NCBI RefSeq assembly: GCF_005497185.1 | Contig: NZ_RJTN01000025.1 | Coordinates: 1 to 61,691, forward strand | From: Pectobacterium polonicum | GTDB taxonomy: Bacteria > Pseudomonadota > Gammaproteobacteria > Enterobacterales > Enterobacteriaceae | DNA length: 61,691 nt | Direction: 5' to 3' | Part shown: one piece after another, positions 19,141-30,889 of the stretch | How positions within the stretch are numbered: the first letter of the stretch is position 1 | How the letters are laid out: each line of letters opens with the position of its first letter | Notes under the pieces: model-generated | Seen by the model: only the letters and a program-made list of their open reading frames with translations | The model's database searches: none | Told to the model about the DNA's origin: nothing | Made by a program: the position numbers and the translations under genes

Positions 19141-20031
19141 ATGCATCCACGATTCGAAAACGCCTTCCAGCAATTACCTGCCAGTCTGCAAACCGCGATC
19201 GGTCCCTTGATCGATAAACCGGATTTCGCGGCGATGCTAACCGCTGATGACGTAAAGGCAGTCTGCAAGGCCAGCCAATTAGACACCGATGCGTTGGCCT
19301 TTGCGCTATTACCGCTGGCAGCCGCCTGCGCACAAGCCCCCATCTCGCATTTTCAGGTTGGTGCGATTGCGCAAGGGCTCAGTGGAAATTTCTACTTTGG
19401 CGCGAACATGGAGTTCACCGCCGTTCAGCTTCAACAAACAGTTCACGCAGAACAAAGTGCCGTCAGCCACGCCTGGCTACGCAATGAACGTGGATTGCGG
19501 GCGGTGACCGTGAACTACACGCCATGCGGCCACTGTCGCCAGTTTATGAATGAATTGCGCAATGCGGCATCGCTGTGCATTCAACTGCCGGGTCGCCAGC
19601 CTGCGGTGCTTAGCCACTATCTGCCCGATGCCTTTGGCCCCGTCGATCTAAACATCGATACCCTGCTGATGGATGACATCAACCACGGCGCGACATTGCA
19701 GAATGTGAATGCGCTGGCGCGTCATGCACTGGATGCCGCTAACCGTAGCCATGCACCTTACAGCAAAGCGATCAGCGGCATTGCGCTGGAAACCACGAGT
19801 GGCAACCTCTATACCGGTCGCTATGCAGAAAATGCGGCGTTCAACCCCAGCCTGCCGCCCTTACAGGCCGCGTTAAATCTGATGAACCTGGCAGGTGACG
19901 ATCCTTGCACCATTACACATGCCGCCGTCGTTGAACGCCGTAATGCTGCTGTCAGCCACTGGGCGATCTCACAAATCATGCTAGCCGAACTGGGTTGCAC
20001 CGACGTTGAGCACCACTTTATTGAGGAATAA
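19141..20031 (+). CDS. cdd: Cytidine deaminase Cdd
   Basis: 296 residues, the dimeric two-domain enterobacterial type. Hydrolytically deaminates cytidine and deoxycytidine to uridine and deoxyuridine for pyrimidine salvage. The zinc site is in the N-terminal domain: H-A-E near residues 102-104 and P-C-G-H-C near 128-132. The C-terminal domain repeats the fold without zinc ligands (A-P-Y-S-K-A and N-A-A-F-N-P), as usual for this class. Confidence 0.96.
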   Translation: MHPRFENAFQQLPASLQTAIGPLIDKPDFAAMLTADDVKAVCKASQLDTDALAFALLPLAAACAQAPISHFQVGAIAQGLSGNFYFGANMEFTAVQLQQTVHAEQSAVSHAWLRNERGLRAVTVNYTPCGHCRQFMNELRNAASLCIQLPGRQPAVLSHYLPDAFGPVDLNIDTLLMDDINHGATLQNVNALARHALDAANRSHAPYSKAISGIALETTSGNLYTGRYAENAAFNPSLPPLQAALNLMNLAGDDPCTITHAAVVERRNAAVSHWAISQIMLAELGCTDVEHHFIEE

Positions 20032-20240
20032 GGGCTGCGATAAACGCAAAAAATCAGCGACGTAAAGCTGAAAAAAGAGAGGTGAATCGATAAAGCCTGT
20101 ATTTCGGCTAATATGCAAGCCATCTGTAACTATTTTAATTAACATTTCCTGTACATATTTTCTGGGTAATTTAAGATTCGCAGCAGTTTCTCATCGACAC
20201 CACCTGAGTTTCTTTTTTGCTATCCGAAGAGTAAAAAGCC

Positions 20241-21938
20241 ATGGAATTAGAATACGAAAGCAAACGCCCTCTCTATATCCCCTACGCTGGTCCAATCTTG
20301 CTTGAATTCCCCTTGCTGAATAAAGGCAGCGCGTTTACCGAAGAAGAGCGTGCTGATTTTAACCTTGCAGGTCTGCTGCCAGAAGCCGTTGAAACTATCG
20401 AAGAACAGGCTGAACGCGCCTGGCGCCAGTATCAGGAATTCAAACACGATATTGAAAAACACGTTTACCTGCGCAACATTCAGGATACTAACGAAACGCT
20501 GTTCTACCGTCTGTTAGACGGTCACCTCAGTGAGATGATGCCGATCATCTACACCCCGACCGTTGGCGAAGCCTGTGAACACTTCTCTGATATCTATCGT
20601 CGCGCACGCGGTCTGTTTATCTCCTACCCTAACCGCGCACATATCGACGATATGCTGCAAAACGCCACTAAGCAGAACGTAAAAGTCATCGTTGTCACCG
20701 ACGGTGAACGTATTCTCGGTCTGGGCGATCAGGGTATCGGCGGGATGGGGATTCCAATCGGAAAACTGTCGCTGTATACCGCGTGTGGCGGTATCAGCCC
20801 AGCCTACACCCTGCCAGTCGTTCTGGATGTCGGCACCAACAACCCACAACGTCTGAACGATCCGCTGTATATGGGCTGGCGCCATCCGCGCATCACCGAC
20901 GACGAATACTATGCCTTCGTTGACGAGTTCATTCAGGCCGTGAAACGCCGCTGGCCGAACGTGCTGTTGCAGTTTGAAGACTTCGCACAGAAAAACGCCA
21001 CACCGTTGCTGAACCGCTATCGTGATGAGATCTGTAGCTTTAACGATGACATTCAGGGCACCGCCGCCGTGGCTATCGGCAGCCTGATTGCCGCCAGCCG
21101 CGCGGCAGGTACGCAGTTGCGCGATCAAACGGTCACCTTCCTGGGAGCAGGCTCCGCAGGCTGTGGTATCGCTGAACAAATCGTCGCACAGATGAAATCC
21201 GAAGGGCTAAGCGAAGAAGAAGCACGTGCACGCGTCTTTATGGTTGACCGCTTCGGTCTGCTGACGGACAAACTGCCGAACCTGCTCGATTTCCAGAGCA
21301 AGCTGGTGCAGAAAAGCGAACTGCTGGCTGATTGGGATTGCAACAGCGACGCGATTTCATTGCTGGAAGTGGTGCGCAATGCCAAACCGACCATCCTGAT
21401 CGGCGTATCCGGCCAGCCTGGCCTGTTCACGGAAGAAATCATCCGTGAAATGTATAAGCACTGCGCTCGCCCTATCGTGATGCCGCTGTCTAACCCGACA
21501 TCTCGCGTGGAAGCGCGTCCAGAAGATATCATTCGCTGGACGGAAGGTTCAGCGCTGGTTGCAACCGGTAGCCCGTTCTCTCCGGTTAACTATCAGGATA
21601 AAGTCTTCCCTATCGCGCAGTGCAATAACTCCTATATCTTCCCAGGTATCGGATTAGGTGTACTGGCGTCGGGTGCCAAGCGTATCACTGACGGTATGTT
21701 GATGGCTGCCAGCCGCGCGTTAGCTGACTGCTCGCCGCTGGCGAATAACGGCGAAGGCGCTCTGCTGCCGGATCTGTCCGATATCCAGCAGGTGTCCAAG
21801 CGTATCGCACTGGAAGTGGGTAAAGCCGCACAGCTGCAAGGCGTGGCCGTCGTCACCTCTGCTGATGCCTTGCAGAAAGCGATTGACCATAACTTCTGGC
21901 AGCCGCAGTACCGCAGCTATAAACGCACGTCGTTCTAA
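20241..21938 (+). CDS. maeA: NAD-dependent malic enzyme MaeA
   Basis: 565 residues, the size of E. coli MaeA (SfcA). Oxidatively decarboxylates malate to pyruvate with NAD. Seen: Y-T-P-T-V-G-E near residues 104-110, the tyrosine/lysine catalytic region [11 protein letters not shown] near 156-166, the divalent-metal E-D-F near 246, F-N-D-D-I-Q-G-T near 267 and the NAD-binding F-L-G-A-G-S-A-G near 300. Single gene with its own terminator. Confidence 0.96.
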   Translation: MELEYESKRPLYIPYAGPILLEFPLLNKGSAFTEEERADFNLAGLLPEAVETIEEQAERAWRQYQEFKHDIEKHVYLRNIQDTNETLFYRLLDGHLSEMMPIIYTPTVGEACEHFSDIYRRARGLFISYPNRAHIDDMLQNATKQNVKVIVVTDGERILGLGDQGIGGMGIPIGKLSLYTACGGISPAYTLPVVLDVGTNNPQRLNDPLYMGWRHPRITDDEYYAFVDEFIQAVKRRWPNVLLQFEDFAQKNATPLLNRYRDEICSFNDDIQGTAAVAIGSLIAASRAAGTQLRDQTVTFLGAGSAGCGIAEQIVAQMKSEGLSEEEARARVFMVDRFGLLTDKLPNLLDFQSKLVQKSELLADWDCNSDAISLLEVVRNAKPTILIGVSGQPGLFTEEIIREMYKHCARPIVMPLSNPTSRVEARPEDIIRWTEGSALVATGSPFSPVNYQDKVFPIAQCNNSYIFPGIGLGVLASGAKRITDGMLMAASRALADCSPLANNGEGALLPDLSDIQQVSKRIALEVGKAAQLQGVAVVTSADALQKAIDHNFWQPQYRSYKRTSF

Positions 21939-21960
21939 GCGCTGACGGTTTTACTGCTGA

Positions 21961-21990
21961 AAAGCGCGGCACTCGTTGTCGCGCTTTTTT
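21961..21990. terminator. maeA terminator, possibly bidirectional
   Basis: AAAGCGCG and CGCGCTTT form an 8-bp stem with an 11-nt loop, followed by a T-run. It lies between the convergent maeA and gsiD stops, and the A-run on the other side lets it work in both directions. Confidence 0.82.
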
Positions 21991-21992
21991 AT

Positions 21993-22898
21993 TTAGCTTT
22001 TCAATTTCGGGTCAAGCGCGTCGCGCAGACCGTCGCCTAATAGATTAAACGCCAAGACCGTCAGAAAGATAGCCAGACTGGGGAAGATCGCGACATGTGG
22101 TGCAATCACCATATCTGACCGCGCCTCATTCAGCATCGCCCCCCACTCCGGCATCGGCGGCTGTGCGCCCAGCCCTAAGAATGACAGGCTGGCTGCCGTG
22201 ATGATCGACATCCCAATGCGCATCGAGAAAAACACCACGATGGAAGACACTGAACCGGGCAAGATATGCCGAAAGAGGATCGTCCCGTCGCTGGCACCAA
22301 TACTGCGAGCCGATTCGATATAGGTAAGCTGTTTCAGCACCAGCGTGTTGCCTCGCACCAGGCGGGCGAACGCCGGGATGCTGAAAATCGCGACGGCAAC
22401 CACCACATTCGCCATCCCACTGCCCATAATCGCCACAACGGCAATCGCCAGCAGAATACCGGGGAAGGCAAACAGCACATCGCCGATGCGCATGATGATG
22501 CGGTCCGTCCACCCTTCGTAGTAGCCCGCCAACAGCCCCAGTGTCGTGCCGATAATCATCCCTACCAGCACCGAGAGAATACCCGCAGCCAGCGAGATGC
22601 GCGTCCCCATCAGGATTCGACTGAAAATATCACGCCCTAATGAATCGACGCCCAACCAATGTGCCGCAGAGGGGCCTTCGTTCAGGCGTTCATAATCAAA
22701 ATAGTTCTCGGCATCATAGGGCACCAGATACGGAGCCAGAAACGCGGCGACAATCAGCAGCAGCACAAACAGACCGGCGGCAACCGCTACGCGTTGCTGA
22801 AGAAAACGCCGCCAAAATTCACGCCACGGCGTGCGAACGGGTTTATCCCTAATGACAGGGAGCGTCGCCAGCATAGCTTTACGTCGCCAGTGTCTCAT
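21993..22898 (-). CDS. gsiD: Glutathione ABC importer permease GsiD
   Basis: 301 residues, DppC-type inner-membrane permease with an N-terminal cytoplasmic stretch, a first span near residues 35-55 and the R-x-x-G-x-x-x-x-D-G-I-L-x-R coupling region near 195-215. Forms the channel with GsiC for import of glutathione. Last gene of gsiABCD, 9 bp after gsiC. Confidence 0.93.
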   Translation of the reverse strand: MRHWRRKAMLATLPVIRDKPVRTPWREFWRRFLQQRVAVAAGLFVLLLIVAAFLAPYLVPYDAENYFDYERLNEGPSAAHWLGVDSLGRDIFSRILMGTRISLAAGILSVLVGMIIGTTLGLLAGYYEGWTDRIIMRIGDVLFAFPGILLAIAVVAIMGSGMANVVVAVAIFSIPAFARLVRGNTLVLKQLTYIESARSIGASDGTILFRHILPGSVSSIVVFFSMRIGMSIITAASLSFLGLGAQPPMPEWGAMLNEARSDMVIAPHVAIFPSLAIFLTVLAFNLLGDGLRDALDPKLKS

Positions 22899-22907
22899 TC
22901 CCTTTCC

Positions 22908-23828
22908 TTATTTATAACGAATGGCTGGATTAATCGCGGCATACAGCATGTCAACCAGCAGATTGATCAGAATAAATTCCAGTGAAAACAGCAACACCTC
23001 AGCCTGAATCACCGGATAATCGCGCATCTCCACCGCATCCACCAGCAACCGCCCTAAGCCCGGCCAGTTGAACACTTTTTCCACGACAATCGAGCCACCA
23101 AGCAAAAAACCAAATTGCAGCCCCATCATGGTGACCACCGGAATCAATGCATTGCGCAGCCCGTGTTTCACTACCACCAGCGATTCGCGCACGCCTTTTG
23201 CCCGCGCCGTGCGCATGTAATCTTCCTGCAACACATCAACAAATGACGCTCGGGTAAAACGCGCCATCACCGCCGCGACTGCCGCACCTAACGTCAGGGA
23301 AGGCAAGATGTAGTGCAGCCAGGTATCCGCCCCCACCGTTGGCAGCCAGCCTAATTCGACGGAAAAAATCTGCATTAACAGCATGCCGAGCGCAAACGCA
23401 GGGAAAGAGAGACCAGATACCGCCAACGTCATGCCGATCCTATCTGGCCAGCCATTGCGCCATACGGCAGACACGATGCCAATCGCCATGCCAAAAATCA
23501 CCGCCCACACCATGCTACACACCGTCAGCCAAAAGGTCGGCATAAAGCGCATGGCGATCTCTTCGGTGACGGGCCGCTTCGACACGATCGACGTTCCCAG
23601 ATCCCCTTGCAGGATATTGGTGAAGAAGTGCCAGAACTGGTGCGGCAGCGGTTTATCCAAGCCTAAATCCTGCCGCACCATCTCGATAACGACGGCATCC
23701 GCTTCCCGCCCGGCGGCTAAACGCGCCGGATCGCCGGGTAACAGATGAACGAACAGGAACACCAGCACCAGCACCATCAGGAGCGTGGGAATCAGCCCTA
23801 GTAGCCGTTTAATAAAATAATTCAGCAT
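22908..23828 (-). CDS. gsiC: Glutathione ABC importer permease GsiC
   Basis: 306 residues, DppB-type permease: M-L-N-Y-F-I-K-R-L start, L-P-G-D-P near 31-35, D-L-G-T-S near 75 and the A-R-A-K-G-V-R coupling loop near 205. Partner of GsiD, 109 bp downstream of gsiB. Confidence 0.93.
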   Translation of the reverse strand: MLNYFIKRLLGLIPTLLMVLVLVFLFVHLLPGDPARLAAGREADAVVIEMVRQDLGLDKPLPHQFWHFFTNILQGDLGTSIVSKRPVTEEIAMRFMPTFWLTVCSMVWAVIFGMAIGIVSAVWRNGWPDRIGMTLAVSGLSFPAFALGMLLMQIFSVELGWLPTVGADTWLHYILPSLTLGAAVAAVMARFTRASFVDVLQEDYMRTARAKGVRESLVVVKHGLRNALIPVVTMMGLQFGFLLGGSIVVEKVFNWPGLGRLLVDAVEMRDYPVIQAEVLLFSLEFILINLLVDMLYAAINPAIRYK

Positions 23829-23937
23829 GAACGGTTTTCCACAGACATGCGTCAGACTCTCCTATGAGTGGACGAGTATTGACCACTGCGGGTAGCCTCA
23901 TGGCCACCCGACTCCCTGGTCATATTTTCGCACTGGA

Positions 23938-25482
23938 TTATTCCGTCAGATCGGCATCATCAAAGCTAAACAAGGTATCCGGCATCACATAGAATCCGGT
24001 CAACTTCTTGCTATTAGCCGACACTAAACGCTCTGTCGCCAGAAAAATCCACGGCGCATCAGCCCAGATTTTGTCCTGTGCATCCTTATACAAATTCTGC
24101 TTTTCCGCTCGATCCGTCGTTTTCAGCGCGTTAGCCAGATCCGCGTCAACCTGCGGATTGCTGTAAAAGGCCGTGTTGAACTGCGCGGGTGGCCAGGAAG
24201 CGGTAGCAAACAGTGGCGACAGCGCCCAGTCCGCCTCACCCGTCGATGCCGACCAGCCGGTATAAAACAGGCGAACACCCGTCTCTTTCACGCCCTTGCC
24301 TTCCACTTCCGCCGCGCGCTGCCCCGCATCCATCGCGGTCACCTGCACTTTCACGCCAACCTGTGCCAGCTGTTGTTGCGTAAACTGCAAGACTTTCTGC
24401 GCCGTACTGTGGTTATGCGACGACCATAGCGTGGTGGTAAAACCGTCTGGATAGCCTGCTTCTTTCAGTAACTCACGCGCTTTGGCCGGATCGTAAGGCC
24501 AGGGGTGATATTTTACCGAATAATCGATACTGTTTGGCAGTGGCCCTTCGGCTGGCGTCGCGTAGCCGGAGAACGCCACTTTAATCAGTGCCTCTTTGTT
24601 AATTGCGTAGTTCAGCGCCTGTCGTACTTTCGGGTTATCAAACGGTTTCTGCGTGACATTCATGCTGATGTAGCGATGCAGGATCGACGGTGACGCCACC
24701 AGCGCCAGCTTGTCATTTTTCTCCAACACCCTGGCTTGCTCAAACGGTATCGGATAAGCAAACTGCGCTTCGCCCGTTTGCAGCAGTGCCGCACGCGTGT
24801 TGTTATCCACTACCGGACGCCAGGTAATGCTGTCCAGCTTAGGCAACCCGGCTTTCCAGTAGCCGCTGAATTTCTCAACTTTGACAAAGTCGGTCTGGTT
24901 CCAGGCCACAAAGCGATATGGGCCGGTGCCAACCGGGTGAAAACCGATCTCCTTGCCATACTGTTTTAATGCCGCCGGAGAGATCATTACGGCCGCGGGG
25001 TGCGCCAGATTATTCACGAACGCGGAGAACGGCGTCTTCAGAATAATTTTCACCGTCAGATCGTCCACCACCTCGGTTTTGTCGATCGTTTTGAACAGGT
25101 TATATCGCTTCAGGCGATTGTCGGGGTTACTGGCGCGATCCAGATTCACTTTCACAGCGGCGGCGTTAAACGCCGATCCATCGTGAAATTTAACGCCAGG
25201 GTGCAATTTGACGGTATACGTCAGGCCATCCGGGCTAACGTCATAGCTGTCTGCCAGGACGTTTACCAGCTTCATCTCTTTATCGAAGCCAAAAAGCCCC
25301 TGATAGAATGACTTCGCCACCGTCTGCGATAGCGAATCGTTGGCATCATAGGGGTCGAGGCTGGTAAACGTGGAACCCACGGCGATAACCGCATCTTTAG
25401 CTGCCCAGACGGGTGAGGCTGCCATCGCTGCGGTTACCCCGGCGGCCACGAACCAGCGCCGCTTTATCGTCATTACGCTCAT
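23938..25482 (-). CDS. gsiB: Periplasmic glutathione-binding protein GsiB
   Basis: 514 residues, SBP family 5. The signal peptide covers about residues 1-28 (cleavage after V-W-A-A). Long matches to E. coli GsiB by eye, including [16 protein letters not shown] and [10 protein letters not shown]. It delivers glutathione to GsiCD. The start at 25482 follows AAGGAG; the open frame extends 12 codons further without a better site, and M4 is a possible alternative. Confidence 0.94.
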   Translation of the reverse strand: MSVMTIKRRWFVAAGVTAAMAASPVWAAKDAVIAVGSTFTSLDPYDANDSLSQTVAKSFYQGLFGFDKEMKLVNVLADSYDVSPDGLTYTVKLHPGVKFHDGSAFNAAAVKVNLDRASNPDNRLKRYNLFKTIDKTEVVDDLTVKIILKTPFSAFVNNLAHPAAVMISPAALKQYGKEIGFHPVGTGPYRFVAWNQTDFVKVEKFSGYWKAGLPKLDSITWRPVVDNNTRAALLQTGEAQFAYPIPFEQARVLEKNDKLALVASPSILHRYISMNVTQKPFDNPKVRQALNYAINKEALIKVAFSGYATPAEGPLPNSIDYSVKYHPWPYDPAKARELLKEAGYPDGFTTTLWSSHNHSTAQKVLQFTQQQLAQVGVKVQVTAMDAGQRAAEVEGKGVKETGVRLFYTGWSASTGEADWALSPLFATASWPPAQFNTAFYSNPQVDADLANALKTTDRAEKQNLYKDAQDKIWADAPWIFLATERLVSANSKKLTGFYVMPDTLFSFDDADLTE

Positions 25483-25507
25483 GCTATGTTCTCCTTGTGA
25501 ATCCCTG

Positions 25508-27409
25508 TTAATAAGCACCGGCTATCGGATGGTGCGCAACAAAGTGTCGCTCACCAACCTGAACCAAAGGCGCCGTGATCGGTTCATCACCAATCCCCCG
25601 GATCGGACTGGGTATTTCATCAACCAGTAACACCTGCTCACGCTGGCGGCGTGAGGGATCGGCAATCGGCACTGCCGACATCAGTTTGCGGGTATAAGGA
25701 TGCCGAGGACGTTCAAACACGTCTTGCCGTGGGCCGATCTCGACAATTTGCCCCATGTACATCACCGCTACGCGATGGCTAATGCGTTCAACCACCGCCA
25801 TATCATGTGAAATAAACAAAAATGCGATGCCAAATTCACGTTGCAACTCCAGCATCAGGTTGATGATTTGCGCCTGAATCGACACGTCCAGCGCAGATAC
25901 GGCCTCATCCGCAATCACCACTTTAGGGTTCAGCGCCAACGCTCTGGCGATACAAACGCGCTGACGCTGACCACCGGAAAATTCATGCGGATAGCGCCGG
26001 GCGTGTTCCGGTTCCAACCCTACGCGTGACAATAGCCATTCAACGCGTTTTTCCGCCTCCTGCCGACGGCAAATGTTATGTACCAGCAGCGGTTCCATAA
26101 TCGAGAATCCGACGGTTAGACGAGGGTCCAGAGACGCATAGGGGTCCTGAAAAATTAGTTGAATATCACGCCGCAAACGCTGTAATGCGGCACCTTTTAA
26201 CTGATGGATGCGCTGGCCATTAAAGGTAATCTCGCCCTTCTGGCTTTCAACCAGTTGGAGCAACGCCCGGCCAGTCGTGGACTTGCCGCACCCCGATTCG
26301 CCAACCAGCGAAAGCGTTTCGCCCGGCCAGAGATCGAAACTGACGTTTTCCACCGCATGTACCTGACGCGTCACACGGTTTAATAACCCACTGCGAATGG
26401 GAAAACGCGTCACCAGATGGCTCACCTGCAAGATCGGCTCCGCATGCGCAGGAACCGTGTCCTGCGGCGCGTTGTCTGTGACAGGCGCCGCGCATTGATC
26501 CAGTAGCGGAAATTTTGCCGGAAAGGGTTGCCCGCGCATTGACCCTAATGCGGGTACTGCCGCCAACAGTCCCTGCGTATACGGGTGCTGGGGCGCGGTA
26601 AAAATCTGCCCTACGCTTCCCGCCTCAACGCTTTCCCCACGGTGCATCACCAATACACGCTCAGCGACTTCCGCCACCACTCCCATGTCGTGGGTGATAA
26701 AAATCACGGCCATGTCCATTTCACGCTGTAGTACACGGATAAGTTGCAGAATTTGCGCCTGAATGGTGACATCCAGCGCGGTCGTCGGTTCATCGGCAAT
26801 GAGCAGCGACGGCTTACAGGAGAGCGCCATCGCAATCATGACCCGCTGACGCATTCCGCCAGAGAGCTGGTGAGGGTAGCGATCCAGCACATTACGCGCT
26901 TCCGGTATTCTGACCAGATCCAGCATGCGCAAGGTTTCTGCACGCGCGGCCTGCCGATTCATACCCTGATGCAAACGAATCGACTCGGCTATCTGTTCGC
27001 CGACCGGGAAGACGGGATTGAGCGACGTCATCGGTTCCTGGAAAATCATCGCTAAATCCGCACCGCGTAACGTTCGCATCACCCGCTGACGAGCGCCACG
27101 GAGATCCAGCACATGTCCATCGCGACGACGAAAGAGCATATCCCCCTGGTGAATCACCCCACCTGCGTGTTCGACCAAACGCATCAGTGCCAGAGACGTC
27201 ACTGATTTACCCGAGCCCGACTCCCCGACGATAGCCAGCGTTTCACCACGATCGACAGAGAACGTCAAATTGCGTACCGCATCCGTCCGCTGTCCCTGCT
27301 GCTCGAAATAGACACTCAGATTGCGCACGTCCACCACCCGTTTTTCAGGCAAAACCAGCCCAGGAACAGAGGAAGACAGCGAGGCATAATGATCCTGTGT
27401 GAGCGACAT
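25508..27409 (-). CDS. gsiA: Glutathione ABC importer ATPase GsiA
   Basis: 633 residues with two fused ABC domains. Walker A motifs G-E-S-G-S-G-K-S near residue 60 and G-E-S-G-C-G-K-S near 365; signatures L-S-G-G-M-R-Q-R and F-S-G-G-Q-R-Q-R; Walker B L-I-A-D-E-P-T and V-I-A-D-E-A-V. Powers glutathione uptake as a sulfur and glutamate source. First gene of gsiABCD, 25 bp before gsiB. In E. coli iaaA precedes it; here the next upstream gene is moeA. Confidence 0.94.
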   Translation of the reverse strand: MSLTQDHYASLSSSVPGLVLPEKRVVDVRNLSVYFEQQGQRTDAVRNLTFSVDRGETLAIVGESGSGKSVTSLALMRLVEHAGGVIHQGDMLFRRRDGHVLDLRGARQRVMRTLRGADLAMIFQEPMTSLNPVFPVGEQIAESIRLHQGMNRQAARAETLRMLDLVRIPEARNVLDRYPHQLSGGMRQRVMIAMALSCKPSLLIADEPTTALDVTIQAQILQLIRVLQREMDMAVIFITHDMGVVAEVAERVLVMHRGESVEAGSVGQIFTAPQHPYTQGLLAAVPALGSMRGQPFPAKFPLLDQCAAPVTDNAPQDTVPAHAEPILQVSHLVTRFPIRSGLLNRVTRQVHAVENVSFDLWPGETLSLVGESGCGKSTTGRALLQLVESQKGEITFNGQRIHQLKGAALQRLRRDIQLIFQDPYASLDPRLTVGFSIMEPLLVHNICRRQEAEKRVEWLLSRVGLEPEHARRYPHEFSGGQRQRVCIARALALNPKVVIADEAVSALDVSIQAQIINLMLELQREFGIAFLFISHDMAVVERISHRVAVMYMGQIVEIGPRQDVFERPRHPYTRKLMSAVPIADPSRRQREQVLLVDEIPSPIRGIGDEPITAPLVQVGERHFVAHHPIAGAY

Positions 27410-27881
27410 GAACGGCGAATCTCCCTATAAAGGCGCCTGGAATCAGCGCAACGCGGTCAGGAACAAATTATCAGCGGTTTTCGACTATATTTAGCGCAAG
27501 GTATGATGTAAAGCGGAAACTGAAATCAGAACAGTGAGAAATTTCTTTTTATAACATTAAGTTAATTATCATAAAGCGACTTAATAAAGCACGATATCTC
27601 CGGCAGATGCACTCATTTTTTCCCGAAATAGTTCGAATTGAAGAAAAAACATCTGCGTTGAACCCTGCCTATGTTGCCTAATCTCTAACGAGGATTCACA
27701 CGCCAAAAGCCGGATTCCTTGACTTGCATACATTCACCCACGTTACGAACTCTGACATAATTAATACTGGCATAGGAAACGGGTTTTCGCTCATGAACGA
27801 CATGTTAGCGGAACATATCGTGCTAATGAAAAAGCCATATGAATGAAACAGACTGTATTGATGAAAAACGGTGGGGTAAAG
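27410..27881. other. Divergent promoter region between gsiA and moeA
   Basis: 472 bp without a convincing gene. In E. coli the order is moeB-moeA-iaaA-gsiA, so this gap is where iaaA would be; no iaaA-like coding is visible. A TTGACT at about 27719 with AT-rich DNA downstream could be part of the moeA promoter. Confidence 0.5.
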
Positions 27882-29117
27882 ATGGAAAGCGTTAACGCAG
27901 GTTTACTGACTCTTGAACAAGCTCTGGAAAACATGTTTTCTCAGGTTCCTTCCCTTACCGAAACAGAGCGCGTATCCCTGTTCGACGCCGCAGGACGGAT
28001 CACTGCCCATGCCATCACCTCCCCGATTAACGTCCCGCCTTTTGCTAATTCCGCGATGGATGGCTATGCCGTCCGCTGCGCCGATTTGTCGGTTGCCACA
28101 ACGCTACCGCTGGCAGGAAAAGCCTTCGCTGGCGCGCCCTTCACCGGTGAATGGCCTGCCGGAACCTGCATTCGTATCATGACCGGTGCACCACTTCCCG
28201 CAGGAGCCGACACCGTGATCATGCAGGAACAGGCTGACGTGAGTGAAGACGGCATCCGTTTCCCCCATGAGGTCAAACCCGGTCAAAATATTCGTCTGGC
28301 GGGAGAAGATATTCAGGCGGGTGCCAGCGTGCTACCTGCGGGCTGCAAACTGGGCATGGCGGAATTACCGCTGCTGGCTTCGCTGGGGATTGCGCAGATT
28401 GACGTAGTACGTCGTCTGAAAGTCGCGGTGTTTTCAACCGGTGATGAACTGCAACCCGTCGGTAAACCACTGGAAGACGGCCAGATTTATGACACCAACC
28501 GTTTTGCCGTCCGTTTGATGCTTGAACAACTAGGCTGCGACGTGCAAGACCTGGGCATCATCCGTGACGATCCAGACGCGCTGCGTGCCGCATTTCATGA
28601 GGCAGACCAGCGTGCCGATCTGGTGATTAGCAGCGGCGGCGTTTCCGTTGGCGAAGCGGATTATACCAAGCAAATGCTGGATGAACTGGGCGATATCCAT
28701 TTCTGGAAGCTGGCAATCAAGCCCGGCAAACCCTTCGCCTTCGGCAAGTTACAACACGCCTGGTTCTGCGGCCTGCCGGGGAATCCAGTATCCGCAGCAC
28801 TGACATTCTATCAGTTGGTGCAACCGCTGCTAGCTCGCCTGTCTGGCTATACACAGTGGCACCAGCCGCCGCGAGTACGCGTCAAAACCACCAGCGCACT
28901 GAAAAAGACGCCGGGGCGCACCGATTTCCAGCGCGGTATTTTCAGCCGCAACGCGCAGGGCGAACTGGAAGTGGGAACCACTGGGCATCAGGGTTCACAC
29001 GTTTTCAGCTCGTTCAGCCTCGGTAACTGTTTCATCGTGCTTGAGCAGGATCGTGGTCACGTCGCTGCCGGCGAATGGGTAGACATCGAGCCCTTCAACG
29101 CCCTGCTGGGGCATTGA
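27882..29117 (+). CDS. moeA: Molybdopterin molybdenumtransferase MoeA
   Basis: 411 residues, the same as E. coli MoeA. Inserts molybdate into adenylylated molybdopterin. Motifs: N-S-A-M-D-G-Y-A-V near 58-66, R-I-M-T-G-A-P near 102, F-S-T-G-D-E-L near 186, S-S-G-G-V-S-V-G near 250 and the Gly-rich G-L-P-G-N-P-V-S near 300. Two in-frame Met lie upstream; the start at 27882 gives the family N-terminus. Co-transcribed with moeB, 2 bp apart. Confidence 0.95.
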   Translation: MESVNAGLLTLEQALENMFSQVPSLTETERVSLFDAAGRITAHAITSPINVPPFANSAMDGYAVRCADLSVATTLPLAGKAFAGAPFTGEWPAGTCIRIMTGAPLPAGADTVIMQEQADVSEDGIRFPHEVKPGQNIRLAGEDIQAGASVLPAGCKLGMAELPLLASLGIAQIDVVRRLKVAVFSTGDELQPVGKPLEDGQIYDTNRFAVRLMLEQLGCDVQDLGIIRDDPDALRAAFHEADQRADLVISSGGVSVGEADYTKQMLDELGDIHFWKLAIKPGKPFAFGKLQHAWFCGLPGNPVSAALTFYQLVQPLLARLSGYTQWHQPPRVRVKTTSALKKTPGRTDFQRGIFSRNAQGELEVGTTGHQGSHVFSSFSLGNCFIVLEQDRGHVAAGEWVDIEPFNALLGH

Positions 29118-29119
29118 GT

Positions 29120-29872
29120 ATGTTGCCGGAACTGAGCGATGAAGAAATGCTGCGCTACAATCGACAGATTGTACTGCGCGGCTTTGATTTTGACGGACAG
29201 GAAAAGCTGAAGGCTTCACGCCTGTTGATTGTCGGTTTGGGTGGATTGGGCTGTGCTGCCGCGCAGTACCTGGCGGCGGCGGGCGTCGGTCATTTGACGC
29301 TGCTGGATTTTGATACCGTCTCACTGTCTAACCTGCAACGTCAGGTTCTGCATCGCGATGCCCGTATCGGGATGGCAAAAGTTGAATCGGCGCGTCTGAC
29401 GTTATCCGACATGAACCCGCATCTTTCACTTGATGCGGTTGATGGCGATCTCGATGACGAGGCGTTGAAGGAACAGGTCAACAAGCATGATGCCGTGTTG
29501 GACTGTACCGACAATGTCACCATCCGCGATCGCCTAAACCGCATTGGCTTTCAGCTCAAAAAACCGCTGATCTCCGGTGCCGCGATTCGGATGGAAGGCC
29601 AAATCAGCGTCTTTACCTATCAGCCTGATGAACCTTGCTACCATTGTCTCAGCCGCCTGTTCGGTGCCAATGCGCTAACGTGTGTCGAAGCCGGTGTGAT
29701 GTCACCGCTGGTGGGTACGATCGGGAGTTTACAGGCTCTGGAGGCCATTAAGTTGCTAACAGGCTATGGTAAGCTGACGACTGGACGTTTGCTGATGTTC
29801 GACGCAATGACGCTGCAATTTCGTGAAATCACGCTGCCGAAAAACCCACGCTGTGAAGTCTGCGGCGGCTAA
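29120..29872 (+). CDS. moeB: MoaD-adenylating enzyme MoeB
   Basis: 250 residues, E1-like enzyme that adenylates the MoaD C-terminus. ATP site G-L-G-G-L-G-C-A near residues 38-45, the arginine finger N-R-Q-I near 15, D-C-T-D-N near 130, and two zinc CxxC pairs, C-Y-H-C near 173 and C-E-V-C near 245. The start is set just after the moeA stop; the longer frame overlaps moeA. Links functionally to moaD in this window. Confidence 0.95.
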   Translation: MLPELSDEEMLRYNRQIVLRGFDFDGQEKLKASRLLIVGLGGLGCAAAQYLAAAGVGHLTLLDFDTVSLSNLQRQVLHRDARIGMAKVESARLTLSDMNPHLSLDAVDGDLDDEALKEQVNKHDAVLDCTDNVTIRDRLNRIGFQLKKPLISGAAIRMEGQISVFTYQPDEPCYHCLSRLFGANALTCVEAGVMSPLVGTIGSLQALEAIKLLTGYGKLTTGRLLMFDAMTLQFREITLPKNPRCEVCGG

Positions 29873-29978
29873 CGCGGAGCAGGAAAAGATGCTTATCCGG
29901 CACGATAAGCCATTGAACACAGGAAAGATCAGTGACACAGTGTAAAGGTTAGTCATCACGTAAACTGAGGAACACACC

Positions 29979-30578
29979 ATGAGTAATGCTTTTTTGCAGT
30001 CAATCAAGGCCCGTCGTTCAATCTATGCCATCGGCAATAAACTACCGATATCAGAAGATCAGGTTACCGCGCTCATTACCGAAGCCGTTAATGAAAGCCC
30101 CTCCTCTTTTAATTCACAAAGCTCTCGCGTCGTCATTCTGTTCGGTGAGCAACACCACAAGCTGTGGGATATTGTTAAGCAGCAACTGAAAAAAATTGTG
30201 CCTGCGGATGCCTTTGCCCCAACAGAAAGCAAACTGGCCTCCTTTGCTGCCGGTGCGGGAACCGTCCTGTTCTTTGAAGATACCGCAGTGATTGAATCAC
30301 TACAGGAAAAATTCGCGCTTTATGCCGATAATTTCCCGGTCTGGTCCGAACATTCAACCGGCATCGCTCAGTTCGCCGTGTGGTCCACGCTGGCGCAGGA
30401 AAAAATCGGTGCCTCACTCCAGCACTATAACCCGTTGATCGACAATGACGTCAAAGCGCAGTGGAGCCTGCCAGCCAGTTGGAAGCTGCGTGCTCAAATG
30501 CCATTCGGTTCCGTTGAGCAACCCGCTGGTGAGAAAACCTATATCGCCTTTGAAGAACGTTTTCGCGTATTTAAGTAA
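29979..30578 (+). CDS. Nitroreductase-family protein
   Basis: 199 residues, FMN nitroreductase fold of the Frm2/Hbn1-like subgroup. The FMN-phosphate segment A-R-R-S-I-Y near residues 11-16 and the S-P-S-S-F-N-S-Q-S-S-R element near 40-50 are clear, with the second FMN region G-A-S-L-Q-H-Y-N-P near 146-154. Probably reduces nitro or quinone compounds with NAD(P)H; the physiological substrate is unknown. Monocistronic with a perfect terminator. Confidence 0.86.
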   Translation: MSNAFLQSIKARRSIYAIGNKLPISEDQVTALITEAVNESPSSFNSQSSRVVILFGEQHHKLWDIVKQQLKKIVPADAFAPTESKLASFAAGAGTVLFFEDTAVIESLQEKFALYADNFPVWSEHSTGIAQFAVWSTLAQEKIGASLQHYNPLIDNDVKAQWSLPASWKLRAQMPFGSVEQPAGEKTYIAFEERFRVFK

Positions 30579-30600
30579 TCCGCTGAATCACCGTTTATCA

Positions 30601-30634
30601 ACAAACAGGACACCGCATGGTGTCCTGTTTGTTT
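30601..30634 (+). terminator. rho-independent terminator of nitroreductase gene
   Basis: ACAAACAGGACACC and its exact complement form a 14-bp perfect stem with GCAT loop, 22 bp after the stop, with T-rich 3' end. Confidence 0.85.
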
Positions 30635-30889
30635 ACGAATATTGAAAACACGAAAGAGATCAGAAAGCCGACAGGAGGACATTCACCAGTCCTGAATACA
30701 AAACATTGCGTTCCAGCAATCTGCTCTAATACTTCCATCATGTAACCACTATACTTAACGCTATGCGTCAGCGATTCACTCGTCCAATTGTGCTACACCG
30801 TCATTCCAGTAAAATGTTGCACCACAATTTTTAGGTGAAAATAGCGGTTTATTCACCTACCTCATAAATGATTCTCTGGGGAGATTATT
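30635..30889. other. Upstream region of the diguanylate cyclase gene
   Basis: No gene is seen. An 8-bp inverted repeat TAGGTGAA/TTCACCTA with a 12-bp spacer lies at 30832-30859, 31 bp before the start codon, and could be a regulator site. Confidence 0.4.
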
